Assembly: GCA_963823525.1 (NCBI GenBank)
Contig: CAWGLW010000005.1
Coordinates: 586,672-650,671 of the forward strand
Origin: CAWGLW01 sp963823525
GTDB taxonomy: Bacteria > Pseudomonadota > Gammaproteobacteria > Steroidobacterales > Steroidobacteraceae
Direction: 5' to 3'
DNA: 64,000 bases
A program made the translations under genes and the position numbers. Below the pieces are notes generated by a model that was not told the DNA's origin, made no database searches, and saw only the letters and a program-made list of their open reading frames with translations. Below, piece by piece: positions 25,288-32,731 of this stretch (the first letter of the stretch is position 1; each line of letters begins with the position of its first letter).

Positions 25288-26691
25288 ATGACAGCCAGGA
25301 CATTGTTTGAAAAGGTCTGGGACCGGCACGAGGTCGTCCCGGAGACTGCCGAGGCACCGGCGGTGCTCTACATCGACCTGCACCTGATTCACGAAGTGAC
25401 CTCCCCGCAGGCGTTCGACATGCTGCGCAAGCGAGGCCTTAAGCTTCGCCGGCCCGACCGGATGCTCGCCACCCTGGACCACTCGACACCGACCGACACC
25501 GCGCAGATCTTCGGCGGTGTGCCGATCAGCATCGAATCGGCGGCACGCCAGGTGCACCAGCTCGAGAAGAACTGTGCGGAGTTTGGCGTCGAACTGCTCG
25601 GTCTGCGTGATGACCGGCGCGGAATCGTGCACATCATCGGTCCGGAACTCGGGGCGACGCAGCCGGGCAAGACGATCGTCTGCGGCGACAGCCACACGAG
25701 CACGCACGGTGCCTTTGGTGCGCTTGCCTTCGGCATCGGCACGACCGAAGTGGGCTACGTCATGGCGACCCAGTGCCTGTTGCAGCGCAAGCCAAAGAGC
25801 CTTGCGATCAACGCCACGGGAAGACTGCCCCGCGGCGTGTTCGCCAAGGATCTCGTACTGGCCATCATCGGGAAGATCGGCGTCAATGGCGGCACCGGGC
25901 ATGTCATCGAGTTTCGCGGCCCGGCCATCGAGGCGTTGTCCATGGACGGGCGCATGACGGTCTGTAACATGTCGATCGAAGCCGGTGCCCGTGCCGGAAT
26001 GATCGCGCCGGACGCAGTGACTTTCGACTACCTTCAGGGACGCCCGCGGGCGCCGGCCGGCAACGCCTGGGACCGCGCCGTGGCCGACTGGAAGACCCTG
26101 CGCAGCGACGCGGGCGCGGCCTTTGACCGAGAGGTTGCCATCGACGCGGCAGCGGTCGAGCCGATGATTACCTACGGTACCCATCCGGGCATGGTCATTC
26201 CGCTTTCCGGTGAGGTCCCCGATCGTCCCGGCGATCCGGTCTTTGCCAGCTCACTGGCCTACATGGGGCTCCGTGCCGGCGAGCGAATCCGGGAGCGGCC
26301 GGTGCAGACCGTATTCATCGGCAGCTGCACGAACGCCAGGCTCTCCGATCTCGAGACGGCTGCGGAAGTCATGCGTGGCCGCAAGGTGGCACGAGGGGTG
26401 CGGGCACTGGTCGTACCCGGATCCCAGCAGATCAAGCGCGAAGCCGAATCGCGCGGGCTCGCCAGGGTGTTCCTCGATGCAGGCGCGGAATGGCGCGAAT
26501 CGGGCTGCTCGATGTGCCTCGGCATGAACGGCGACACGGTGACGTCGGGTCAATACTGTGTGAGCACGAGTAACCGCAATTTCGAAGGCCGCCAGGGTGC
26601 CGGCGCGCGTACCCTGCTCGCGAGCCCGGCCACGGCGGCCGCGGCCGCGGTGACCGGCTGCATCACCGACCCACGCGAGTTCCTCAACTGA
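25288..26691 (+). CDS. leuC: 3-isopropylmalate dehydratase large subunit
   Basis: With LeuD it isomerises 2- to 3-isopropylmalate through a 4Fe-4S cluster. ATG 25288 gives 467 aa starting MTARTLFEKVWDRHEV, the normal LeuC N-terminus; a longer in-frame reading upstream is rejected. Cluster cysteines are in FIGSCTNARLSD near residue 350 and in GCSMCLGMNGD near 410. GDSHTSTHGAFGALAFGIGT near 132-151 is typical. It begins 25 bp after leuA. Confidence 0.98.
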   Translation: MTARTLFEKVWDRHEVVPETAEAPAVLYIDLHLIHEVTSPQAFDMLRKRGLKLRRPDRMLATLDHSTPTDTAQIFGGVPISIESAARQVHQLEKNCAEFGVELLGLRDDRRGIVHIIGPELGATQPGKTIVCGDSHTSTHGAFGALAFGIGTTEVGYVMATQCLLQRKPKSLAINATGRLPRGVFAKDLVLAIIGKIGVNGGTGHVIEFRGPAIEALSMDGRMTVCNMSIEAGARAGMIAPDAVTFDYLQGRPRAPAGNAWDRAVADWKTLRSDAGAAFDREVAIDAAAVEPMITYGTHPGMVIPLSGEVPDRPGDPVFASSLAYMGLRAGERIRERPVQTVFIGSCTNARLSDLETAAEVMRGRKVARGVRALVVPGSQQIKREAESRGLARVFLDAGAEWRESGCSMCLGMNGDTVTSGQYCVSTSNRNFEGRQGAGARTLLASPATAAAAAVTGCITDPREFLN

Positions 26692-26727
26692 CCCGGAGCC
26701 CCGATCCGGCATGGCTGCACCGACAAA

Positions 26728-27303
26728 ATGAACCCCATCAAGACCCTGAAATCACGCACCGTCGTGATGCCATCATCAAACATCGACACGGACCAGATCA
26801 TCCCGGCCCGGTTCCTGACGACGACGACCCGCGAAGGACTGGGCAAGGCGCTCTTCGCTGACTGGCGGTACGCCAGTGATGGCCAGCCACGGGCCGACTT
26901 CGTGCTCAATCGACCCGAGTCGCGAGGTTGCGCGGTGCTGGTGGCGGGGCCGAACATCGGTTGCGGATCCTCGCGCGAACATGCGCCCTGGGCCCTGGCC
27001 GACTATGGTTTTCGTGCCGTGATCAGCACCGAGATCGCCGACATCTTCCGCAACAACTGCCTGAAGAATGGCCTGCTCCCGGTCATCGTCGATGAGGCCA
27101 CGCACGCCTGGCTGCTGGCCAACCCGGGTGCAGAGGTGAACATCGACCTGGGCGACCTGAGCCTGAGCTTTGGCGATGGCATCCGGGTTAACTTCCCGCT
27201 CGAGGCCTTCGCGCGACATTGCCTGATCAACGGCACGGACGAACTCGGCTACCTGCTCGAACACAGCGCCGCGATCGACCAGTACGAGGCGCAGCACGGA
27301 TGA
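26728..27303 (+). CDS. leuD: 3-isopropylmalate dehydratase small subunit
   Basis: The swivel-domain subunit that completes the LeuCD active site. It is 191 aa, with SSNIDTDQIIPARFL near residues 13-27 and the substrate loop GPNIGCGSSREHAPWAL near 72-88. It is 36 bp after leuC and its stop overlaps the leuB start (ATGA at 27300-27303), suggesting coupled translation. Confidence 0.98.
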   Translation: MNPIKTLKSRTVVMPSSNIDTDQIIPARFLTTTTREGLGKALFADWRYASDGQPRADFVLNRPESRGCAVLVAGPNIGCGSSREHAPWALADYGFRAVISTEIADIFRNNCLKNGLLPVIVDEATHAWLLANPGAEVNIDLGDLSLSFGDGIRVNFPLEAFARHCLINGTDELGYLLEHSAAIDQYEAQHG

Positions 27304-28367
27304 AGGCGAGAATTGCGGTGCTTCCGGGCGATGGCATCGGTCCGGAGGTGACGGCCGAGGCCGTCCGCGTACTGCGCGCCGTTGCCGGGCGCTTCGGGCA
27401 CGAGTTCGAGTTCACCGAGGCGCTGATCGGCGGGGCCGCCATCGACGCGACCGGCTCGGCGATTCCACCGCGAACGATTGATGCCTGCCGCAGCAGCGAC
27501 GCCGTTCTGCTCGGCGCGGTGGGCGGACCGAAGTGGGCCGATCCGGGCGCCCGGGTCCGTCCGGAACAGGGACTGCTGGAACTGCGCCGCACGCTCGGCC
27601 TGTATGCCAACATCCGGCCCGTGCGAACCATGGCCTCGATGCTTGACGCGTCCCCGCTGAAGGCCGAGATCATCTCCGGTGTCGACCTGATTGTCGTGCG
27701 GGAGTTGACCGGAGGTATCTATTTCGGCAAGAAGCGCCGCACGGCGCACGAGGCCGAGGACATCTGCAGTTACACGGACAAAGAGATCGCCCGGGTCACC
27801 CGGACGGCGGCTCGCCTGGCCATGAGCCGAGGCAAGCGAATTACCTCGGTGGACAAAGCCAACGTGCTGGAGACCTCCCGCCTCTGGCGTATGGTCGTCG
27901 AGCGCGTACTGGGCGAAGAATTCCCCGAGATCGAACTCGAACACGTGCTGGTCGATGCGGCCGCGATGCACCTGCTGCGCCGGCCAGGATCCTTCGATGT
28001 GCTGCTCACCGAGAACATGTTTGGCGATATCCTGACCGACGAGGCGTCGATGCTGGTTGGCTCTCTGGGCCTGCTGCCCTCGGCTTCGCTCGGCGAGGGC
28101 AGCATGGGCCTGTACGAACCGATACACGGCTCCGCACCGGATATCGCAGGCCAGGGCATTGCCAATCCCTGCGGCACGATACTGAGCGCCGCGCTGCTGC
28201 TGGAAAACTCGCTGGGTCTCGCGATGGAAGCGCGAGCGGTACAGGACGCTGTCGAGAAGGCGCTCGACGATGGGATGCGAACCGCTGACATCGCAACGGA
28301 TCCGGCCATGGCGGTGTCCACGAAGGCCGCCGGCCAGCTCATCGAGCAACTGGTAAGGGAATCTTAA
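27300..28367 (+). CDS. leuB: 3-isopropylmalate dehydrogenase
   Basis: NAD-dependent oxidative decarboxylation that yields the keto acid precursor of leucine. ATG 27300, overlapping the leuD stop, gives 355 aa with the standard start MKARIAVLPGDGIGPEV. The signature NMFGDILTDEASMLVGSLGLLPSASLG is near residues 236-262. RELTGGIYFGKKR near 136 carries substrate contacts. It is the last gene of the operon; a strong intrinsic terminator lies 250 bp downstream at 28617. Confidence 0.98.
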   Translation: MKARIAVLPGDGIGPEVTAEAVRVLRAVAGRFGHEFEFTEALIGGAAIDATGSAIPPRTIDACRSSDAVLLGAVGGPKWADPGARVRPEQGLLELRRTLGLYANIRPVRTMASMLDASPLKAEIISGVDLIVVRELTGGIYFGKKRRTAHEAEDICSYTDKEIARVTRTAARLAMSRGKRITSVDKANVLETSRLWRMVVERVLGEEFPEIELEHVLVDAAAMHLLRRPGSFDVLLTENMFGDILTDEASMLVGSLGLLPSASLGEGSMGLYEPIHGSAPDIAGQGIANPCGTILSAALLLENSLGLAMEARAVQDAVEKALDDGMRTADIATDPAMAVSTKAAGQLIEQLVRES

Positions 28368-28394
28368 TAATTAATAAATCAATGACTTAGAGAC

Positions 28395-28403
28395 TTATCC
28401 ACA
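28395..28403 (+). other. Isolated consensus DnaA box
   Basis: TTATCCACA matches the strict 9-mer DnaA-binding consensus. It sits in an AT-rich patch (28364-28425) just after leuB. No second box of this quality, no dnaA or dnaN gene and no AT-rich unwinding repeats are nearby, so it is not an origin. Confidence 0.4.
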
Positions 28404-28464
28404 GAATTTCCCTGAAAAAATACCGACCTGGCCGCAAGTCGCGTCAATCAACGGCTCCGGCCTG

Positions 28465-28493
28465 TTCAACCCCCCAGACTCTGACGTTATACT
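28465..28493 (+). promoter_or_regulatory. Possible promoter in the leuB downstream region
   Basis: TTCAAC at 28465-28470 and TATACT at 28488-28493 are spaced by 17 bp. No gene follows on the plus strand before the terminator at 28617-28648, so the predicted product would be a short untranslated RNA. Confidence 0.45.
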
Positions 28494-28499
28494 GCGCCT

Positions 28500-28648
28500 C
28501 CGCAGGCGGCCCCCGGGCCGTCGCGCGCTCAGGGAGCCAGCGCTCCCGCGAGTGATGAGGACACGAGTCAGGTTAGTCCCCTTGCCTCTCATCGAGGCGC
28601 TCGGGTCCCGTCCCGGAAGGCCGGCAGCAATGCCGGCCTTTCTTTTTT
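28500..28648 (+). ncRNA. Candidate small RNA between leuB and the acyl-CoA dehydrogenase gene
   Basis: About 150 nt lie between a TATACT promoter-like box and a perfect intrinsic terminator, with no plausible reading frame. The stretch can fold: GGGAGC/GCTCCC around a CAGC loop near 28530-28547, and GATGAG/CTCATC closing a larger loop at about 28555-28592. I do not recognise the family; it is not 6S, 4.5S, RNase P or tmRNA by their conserved cores. It could instead be the untranslated tail of the leu operon. Confidence 0.35.
28617..28648 (+). terminator. Intrinsic terminator downstream of leuB
   Basis: AAGGCCGGC (28617-28625) and GCCGGCCTT (28632-28640) form a 9-bp stem with a 6-nt loop followed by TCTTTTTT. 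It acts on plus-strand transcripts only and ends the leu operon and/or the candidate small RNA. Confidence 0.93.
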
Positions 28649-28701
28649 CGCACGGCGGCCTGCCTCTCGCGGTGATCAATAACACTGCGATGACAGACGA
28701 C

Positions 28702-29856
28702 TCACTGTTCCAGCGAACGGGCAATCAATTCCTTCATCACTTCGTTGGTGCCCGCGTAGATCTTCTGAACCCGCGCGTCGGCATACAGTTCGGCGATCGG
28801 GTAGTCCATCATGTAACCGTAGCCACCGTGCAGTTGCAGGCACTCGTCAATCACGTCGCACTGGACTTCGGAGCCCCACCATTTCGCCATCGATGCGCGC
28901 GCCGTATCGAGTGTGCCGGCGTCGAAGTCCGCCACGCACTGGTCAATGAAAGCACGCAGCACTTCGGTCTTGGTGCTCGCTTCGGCCAGCTTGAATCGCG
29001 TGTTCTGCAGTTCGAACACGCGTTTGCCGAAAACCTTGCGCTCCTGCACATAGGCCAGCGTCTCGGCCAGCGCCAGGTCGCAGGCACCGAGCGCCGAGAC
29101 GCCGATCAGCAACCGCTCCCAGACCAGTTGATTCATCAGCTGGTAGAAGCCCTGGCCTTCCTTCCCGCCGAGCAGGTTTCCCCGCGGCACCCGTACACCC
29201 TCGAAAAACAATTCGGAGGTGTCCTGTCGCTTCATGCCGATCTTCTCGAGATTGCGTCCGCGCCGGAATCCTTCGGCCGTGTCCGTCTCGACCATGATCA
29301 GCGAAATGCCACTGGCGCGTTCACGGGTATCGGTCTTCGCAACCACGCAGATCAGGTTGGCCGTCTGGCCATTGGTGATGAATGTCTTGGCGCCGTCGAT
29401 GACGTAGTCATCGCCATCGCCTTCGGCCCGGGTGCGCACGCTCTGGAGGTCTGAGCCGGCGCCGGGCTCGGTCATCGCAATCGCACCGATGAGCTCGCCG
29501 CTGGCCAGTCCCGGCAGCCATCGCTGCTTCTGCTCGTCCGTGCCATAGGCAAGGATGTAGTGCACGACAATGTTGTGGACGCCAAAACCCCAGCCCGAAT
29601 CACCAAAACGGCCCTGCTCGAGGAAAGTCACGGCATCAAAGGATCGTGGCGCACCCGAACCACCGTATTGCTCAGGTATGGTCGCTCCGAGGATCCCGGC
29701 CTCCCCGGCCTTTTTCCAGAAGTCCCGCTCGACAAATCCCTGCTCCGTCCAGCGTGCCTTGTGTGGAGCAGCCTCAGCTACAAAGAACTTCTGTACAGCG
29801 TCCTGGAAAGCAACGTGATCGTCTGTCATCCAGGCGCCTTTTGATGTAATTGGCAT
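28702..29856 (-). CDS. Acyl-CoA dehydrogenase
   Basis: A flavin enzyme that introduces a double bond next to the thioester of an acyl-CoA. The product is about 384 aa with the three normal regions. FAD-binding motifs are AMTEPGAGSDLQSVRT near residue 127 and FITNGQTANLICVVAK near 160. YGYMMDYPIAELYADARVQKIYAGTNEVMKELIAR near the C-terminus has the Glu that acts as general base in this family (GTNEVM). AAAGGAG supports ATG 29856, though ATG 29829 is possible. It is 25 bp downstream of metB on the same strand, an uncommon neighbour. Chain-length preference is unknown. Confidence 0.92.
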   Translation of the reverse strand: MPITSKGAWMTDDHVAFQDAVQKFFVAEAAPHKARWTEQGFVERDFWKKAGEAGILGATIPEQYGGSGAPRSFDAVTFLEQGRFGDSGWGFGVHNIVVHYILAYGTDEQKQRWLPGLASGELIGAIAMTEPGAGSDLQSVRTRAEGDGDDYVIDGAKTFITNGQTANLICVVAKTDTRERASGISLIMVETDTAEGFRRGRNLEKIGMKRQDTSELFFEGVRVPRGNLLGGKEGQGFYQLMNQLVWERLLIGVSALGACDLALAETLAYVQERKVFGKRVFELQNTRFKLAEASTKTEVLRAFIDQCVADFDAGTLDTARASMAKWWGSEVQCDVIDECLQLHGGYGYMMDYPIAELYADARVQKIYAGTNEVMKELIARSLEQ

Positions 29857-29884
29857 CAATAATCTCCTTTAACTCTTTGAAAGT

Positions 29885-31057
29885 TCAAGATTTCGCGCGA
29901 GCGGCGTCCAGCCCGGATCTGAGGTCCGCTACGAGGTCATCGCCGGCTTCGATACCGACGGAAAGCCTGAGAAGAGAATCCTCGATACCGGCCCTTCTGC
30001 GCGCTGCCTCGGCCATCGCCGCGTGCGTCATGCTGGCCGGGTGCGCAACCAGGCTCTCCACGCCGCCCAGCGACTCGGCAAGCGAGAACAGTTCCAGGCC
30101 ACCGAGGAATGCGCGCACCGCATCGAGTCCGCCATCGAGTTCGAAACTGAGCATGGCGCCGAAGGCCTGCTGCTGCCGCCGGGCGATCTCGTGTCCCGGG
30201 TGCGTGGCCAGTCCCGGGTAGTAGACCCGCCTGACCGCCGGATGCGCACTCAGCAGGCCGACGAGCTGCTGCGTGTTCTCATCGTGCGCCCGCATCCGGG
30301 CGTGCAGTGTTCGCAAACCTCGCAGCGTCATGTAACTGTCGAATGGCGCCCCGGTGATCCCGACGCAGTTGGCCCACCAGGCCAGTTGTTCGTGCTGCCC
30401 GGCATCGGCAGCAATCACCGTGCCACCGACGACGTCGCTGTGGCCGTTCAGGTACTTGGTCGTCGAATGCACGACGACGTCGGCACCGAGTGCAATGGGT
30501 TGCTGCCAGACCGGAGAGAGGAACGTGTTGTCGGCCACGACGAGCGCACCGATGCGCTTCGCAGCGCGGGCGACCGCTTCGATGTCGACGATGCGCAGCA
30601 GCGGGTTGCTCGGCGTCTCGACCCAGACCATCGCCGCGCCTTCGCCGAACGCGCTGGCCAGGTCGGCCGGGTCCTGGTAATCGACCCAGCGTACCGTCAG
30701 CGTGCCGCGCTCTGCGAGCGCGTTGAACAGGCGGTATGTCCCGCCGTAACAGTCGTGCGGCACGATGACACGCTGCTCGGGCCGCAGCAGCTGCGTGACG
30801 AGCGAGACCGCGGCCATCCCGGACGAGGTCACCACCGCGCCCGCACCGCCCTCCAGTTCGGCGAGCGCGCCGGCCAGCGCATCGCGCGTCGGATTGCCGG
30901 ATCGCGAGTAATCATAGGTTCGCTTTCCACCGTAGCCATCGAACGCAAAGGTGGACGTCAGGTGAATCGGTGGCACGACGGCGCCGAACTGGGAGTCCGT
31001 TTCGAGGGCCGCGCGCACTGTTCGTGTCTTGATCTGGGTGTCTTTGCTCATGCTCAT
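29885..31057 (-). CDS. metB: Cystathionine gamma-synthase (or O-acylhomoserine lyase)
   Basis: A PLP enzyme that joins an O-acylhomoserine to cysteine (or sulfide) on the way to methionine. The 390-aa protein belongs to the Cys/Met metabolism family. Visible are YDYSRSGNPTRDALAGALAELEGG near residues 48-71, the PLP lysine in VVHSTTKYLNGHSDVVGG near 198-215 and SLGGVESLVAHPASMTHAAM near 325-344. The ending VGIEAGDDLVADL is typical. Its start overlaps the metX stop (ATGA), so the two are translationally coupled. The choice between MetB and MetZ rests on similarity only. Confidence 0.9.
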   Translation of the reverse strand: MSMSKDTQIKTRTVRAALETDSQFGAVVPPIHLTSTFAFDGYGGKRTYDYSRSGNPTRDALAGALAELEGGAGAVVTSSGMAAVSLVTQLLRPEQRVIVPHDCYGGTYRLFNALAERGTLTVRWVDYQDPADLASAFGEGAAMVWVETPSNPLLRIVDIEAVARAAKRIGALVVADNTFLSPVWQQPIALGADVVVHSTTKYLNGHSDVVGGTVIAADAGQHEQLAWWANCVGITGAPFDSYMTLRGLRTLHARMRAHDENTQQLVGLLSAHPAVRRVYYPGLATHPGHEIARRQQQAFGAMLSFELDGGLDAVRAFLGGLELFSLAESLGGVESLVAHPASMTHAAMAEAARRRAGIEDSLLRLSVGIEAGDDLVADLRSGLDAARAKS

Positions 31058-32082
31058 GCGATCGCGTGCGCGAGCAGGTCGCGCATCACGTCTTTCTCCT
31101 TCAGGAATGCGTCGTGACCAAACAGCGAACTGATCTCGATCAACTGGCAGCCGCCGCCCAGCCGGTCACGCAGTTCGCGCATATCCGACAGCGGCACGAG
31201 CTGGTCCTCTTCGATCCCCAGCAGCGTCGTCGGTACCGTGATGTTTTCAGGTTCGACCCGGTGCAGGTCGATGGATTCGGACAGGCAGACGAAGGCTTCC
31301 GGCCGATATTCCGCGGCATAGCGCTCACCGCGCGCCAGCAGGTAGGCTTCCACCGGAAAACGAAACTCACCGTCCTCCCGCGTCGCCGGACCCGGGAATC
31401 GATCCGCGAACTCCCTCGCCGAGCGATACGTGGCCATCGCCAGTGCCCGTGCGAGTTTCAGGCCCTGCGGCCCCTCCCCGTGCGAAAGCGCATAGCGCAC
31501 GATCGCGCGCTGCACGCTGCGCCAGGCGGTCGACATCGGGTGCGTCCGGTGCGCGGCGCTGACCACGAGCGCGCGGCGGATCCGTTGCGGGTACTTCTCG
31601 GCAAACGCCAGCGTGACCATACCGCCGTAGGAGGCGCCAACACTTGCCTGGAGCCGGTCGATGCCAAGATGGTCCATCAGCGCAGCCATCAGGGTGGCCT
31701 GGTCATAGGCACTGATGCTAGGAAACACCTCGCCGACGCCGGGACCGGTCGTCTCGTGGCTGCCGCCCAGGAAATCAAATCCCAGCACGCGGACCCGGTC
31801 GGTATCGAGCGGCTGGCCGGGGCCGGCAATCTCGTCCCACCAGCCCGATTCGCCCGGCCGGGTCGCGAAGACCTCCCGACCGGATGAGATGCCGCCCAGC
31901 GCGGCCACCACCGGCGCATCGGCCTGCCCGGCCAGCCGATAGGCGACGCTGACTGACTCGATCTGCCCGCCGTAATGCAGCGGCAGCGGTTGCGGCAGCC
32001 GCAACTCGCCTTGCAGACACTGGTATCCGTCGGGCAGCAGCCCGTCGGGTCGGTCGGCGTGAGGCGGGTCGGCAGGTGACAT
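31054..32082 (-). CDS. metX: Homoserine O-acyltransferase MetX
   Basis: Activates homoserine with an acyl group, the first methionine-specific step. It is an alpha/beta hydrolase with nucleophile Ser in SVGASYGGMV (near residue 151), Asp in LGIEEDQLVPL and His in SSLFGHDAFLKE near the C-terminus. The GGISSGREV segment replaces the classic HALTGD-like motif, so acetyl versus succinyl donor is unclear. I choose ATG 32082 (342 aa); an in-frame GTG at 32145 would add 21 residues lacking family similarity. A SAM-I riboswitch lies upstream and metB overlaps its end. Confidence 0.9.
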   Translation of the reverse strand: MSPADPPHADRPDGLLPDGYQCLQGELRLPQPLPLHYGGQIESVSVAYRLAGQADAPVVAALGGISSGREVFATRPGESGWWDEIAGPGQPLDTDRVRVLGFDFLGGSHETTGPGVGEVFPSISAYDQATLMAALMDHLGIDRLQASVGASYGGMVTLAFAEKYPQRIRRALVVSAAHRTHPMSTAWRSVQRAIVRYALSHGEGPQGLKLARALAMATYRSAREFADRFPGPATREDGEFRFPVEAYLLARGERYAAEYRPEAFVCLSESIDLHRVEPENITVPTTLLGIEEDQLVPLSDMRELRDRLGGGCQLIEISSLFGHDAFLKEKDVMRDLLAHAIA

Positions 32083-32104
32083 CGAGGCAGGAAACTCCCA
32101 GACG

Positions 32105-32126
32105 GCACGGTTGTGCCGGCAAACAC
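32105..32126 (-). other. Hairpin before the metX start
   Basis: On the minus strand CGGCAC and GTGCCG pair around an AACC loop about 25-40 nt upstream of ATG 32082. A second stem, CTGCGGC/GCCGCAG with a GAAG loop, lies at 32171-32188. Neither is followed by a T run, so the riboswitch may act on translation or through Rho. This is inference. Confidence 0.4.
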
Positions 32127-32198
32127 CGAAAACCCGGGGAGCCACGAGCAGTCACCGCTTCCTACACCTGCGGCCTTCGCCGCAGCAGCTTCGCGGTA

Positions 32199-32310
32199 AC
32201 TCATCTCTCGGCAGGCGCAGCCCCCGTGGAGTTGGCACCGTTTCGAGCGGGTTGGGCTCGGCGGTTGCCCCGGCTTCAAAGGGCCAGTCCCTCCGCCGGT
32301 CTCGATGAGT
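32199..32310 (-). promoter_or_regulatory. SAM-I (S-box) riboswitch upstream of metX
   Basis: Read on the minus strand, the element runs from ACTCATC (32310-32304) to GATGAGT (32205-32199), which pair as helix P1. Inside are the family's conserved stretches GGCGGAGGGACTGGCCC, TGAAGCCGGGGCAACC and GGTGCCAACTCC in the correct order and spacing. High SAM should lower metX-metB expression. It is 112 nt long and ends about 115 nt before the chosen metX start. Confidence 0.95.
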
Positions 32311-32317
32311 GGCGGCG

Positions 32318-32347
32318 AGTGTAGGGGGCTGTGCTGCGCTGCGTCAA
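32318..32347 (-). promoter_or_regulatory. Promoter of the SAM riboswitch-metXB transcript
   Basis: On the minus strand TTGACG (32347-32342) and TACACT (32323-32318) are separated by 18 bp. Predicted transcription start falls within a few bases of the riboswitch P1 helix. It lies back-to-back with the his operon promoter. Confidence 0.75.
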
Positions 32348-32353
32348 GGGAGC

Positions 32354-32380
32354 TTGCCAGCGCTGTCCGGTTGCTATAGT
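32354..32380 (+). promoter_or_regulatory. Promoter of the his operon
   Basis: An extended -10 element, TTGCTATAGT, ends at 32380 (TATAGT 32375-32380 with an upstream TG). TTGCCA at 32354-32359 is a possible -35 at a short 15-bp spacing. Predicted start near 32387 lies inside the palindrome at 32386-32401. Confidence 0.7.
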
Positions 32381-32385
32381 GTGTT

Positions 32386-32401
32386 AACGCATTAATACGT
32401 T
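32386..32401 (+). promoter_or_regulatory. Probable operator of the his operon
   Basis: AACGCATTAATACGTT is an inverted repeat with 14 of 16 positions symmetric. It overlaps the predicted transcription start, 13 bp before the ATG of a TrpR-family regulator gene. That position and the neighbouring gene make it a likely autoregulatory repressor site. Confidence 0.65.
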
Positions 32402-32413
32402 GGAGCAGCGTTC

Positions 32414-32731
32414 ATGAAGACCCACAGCGGAATTTCCCCGCGCCAGGAGGCCGCCGCCGAACGCGCCCTGAGCCAGGCCTTCCTGACCCTGCAGAGCGTC
32501 GAAGAATGCCGCGCCTTCCTGCGCGACCTGTGCACGCCGGCCGAGCTCCAGGCACTGGCGGACCGCTGGGCCGTGGTGGGATTGCTCGAACGCGGCACCC
32601 CCTACCGTGAGATCAGTCGCCAGACCGGCGTCAGTGTCACGACCATCGGGCGCGTAGCCCGTTACCTTGCGAACGGCAACGGCGGCTACGCGCTCGCCGC
32701 CAGCCGGCTCGAGGAACGCAACAATGGATGA
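32414..32731 (+). CDS. TrpR-related YerC/YecD family regulator, first gene of the his operon
   Basis: A 105-aa cytosolic DNA-binding protein of the Trp-repressor fold. The region AFLRDLCTPAELQALADRWAVVGLLERGTPYREISRQTGVSVTTIGRVARYL (residues about 34-84) carries the helix-turn-helix EISRQTGVSVTTIGRV. It precedes hisG and overlaps it by 8 bp, so it is translated with the biosynthetic genes. The function proposed here, repression of the his operon in response to histidine, rests on position and on the palindrome at its promoter, not on demonstrated binding. Confidence 0.88.
   Translation: MKTHSGISPRQEAAAERALSQAFLTLQSVEECRAFLRDLCTPAELQALADRWAVVGLLERGTPYREISRQTGVSVTTIGRVARYLANGNGGYALAASRLEERNNG

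Noticed and set aside
28364..28425. Possible replication origin at the DnaA box
   Set aside because: Only one box, no unwinding element, and no dnaA, dnaN, gidA or parAB genes in the window.
28550..28575. Hammerhead-like core (GTGATGAG...) in the candidate small RNA
   Set aside because: The conserved CUGAUGA, GAAA and cleavage-site elements are not all present.
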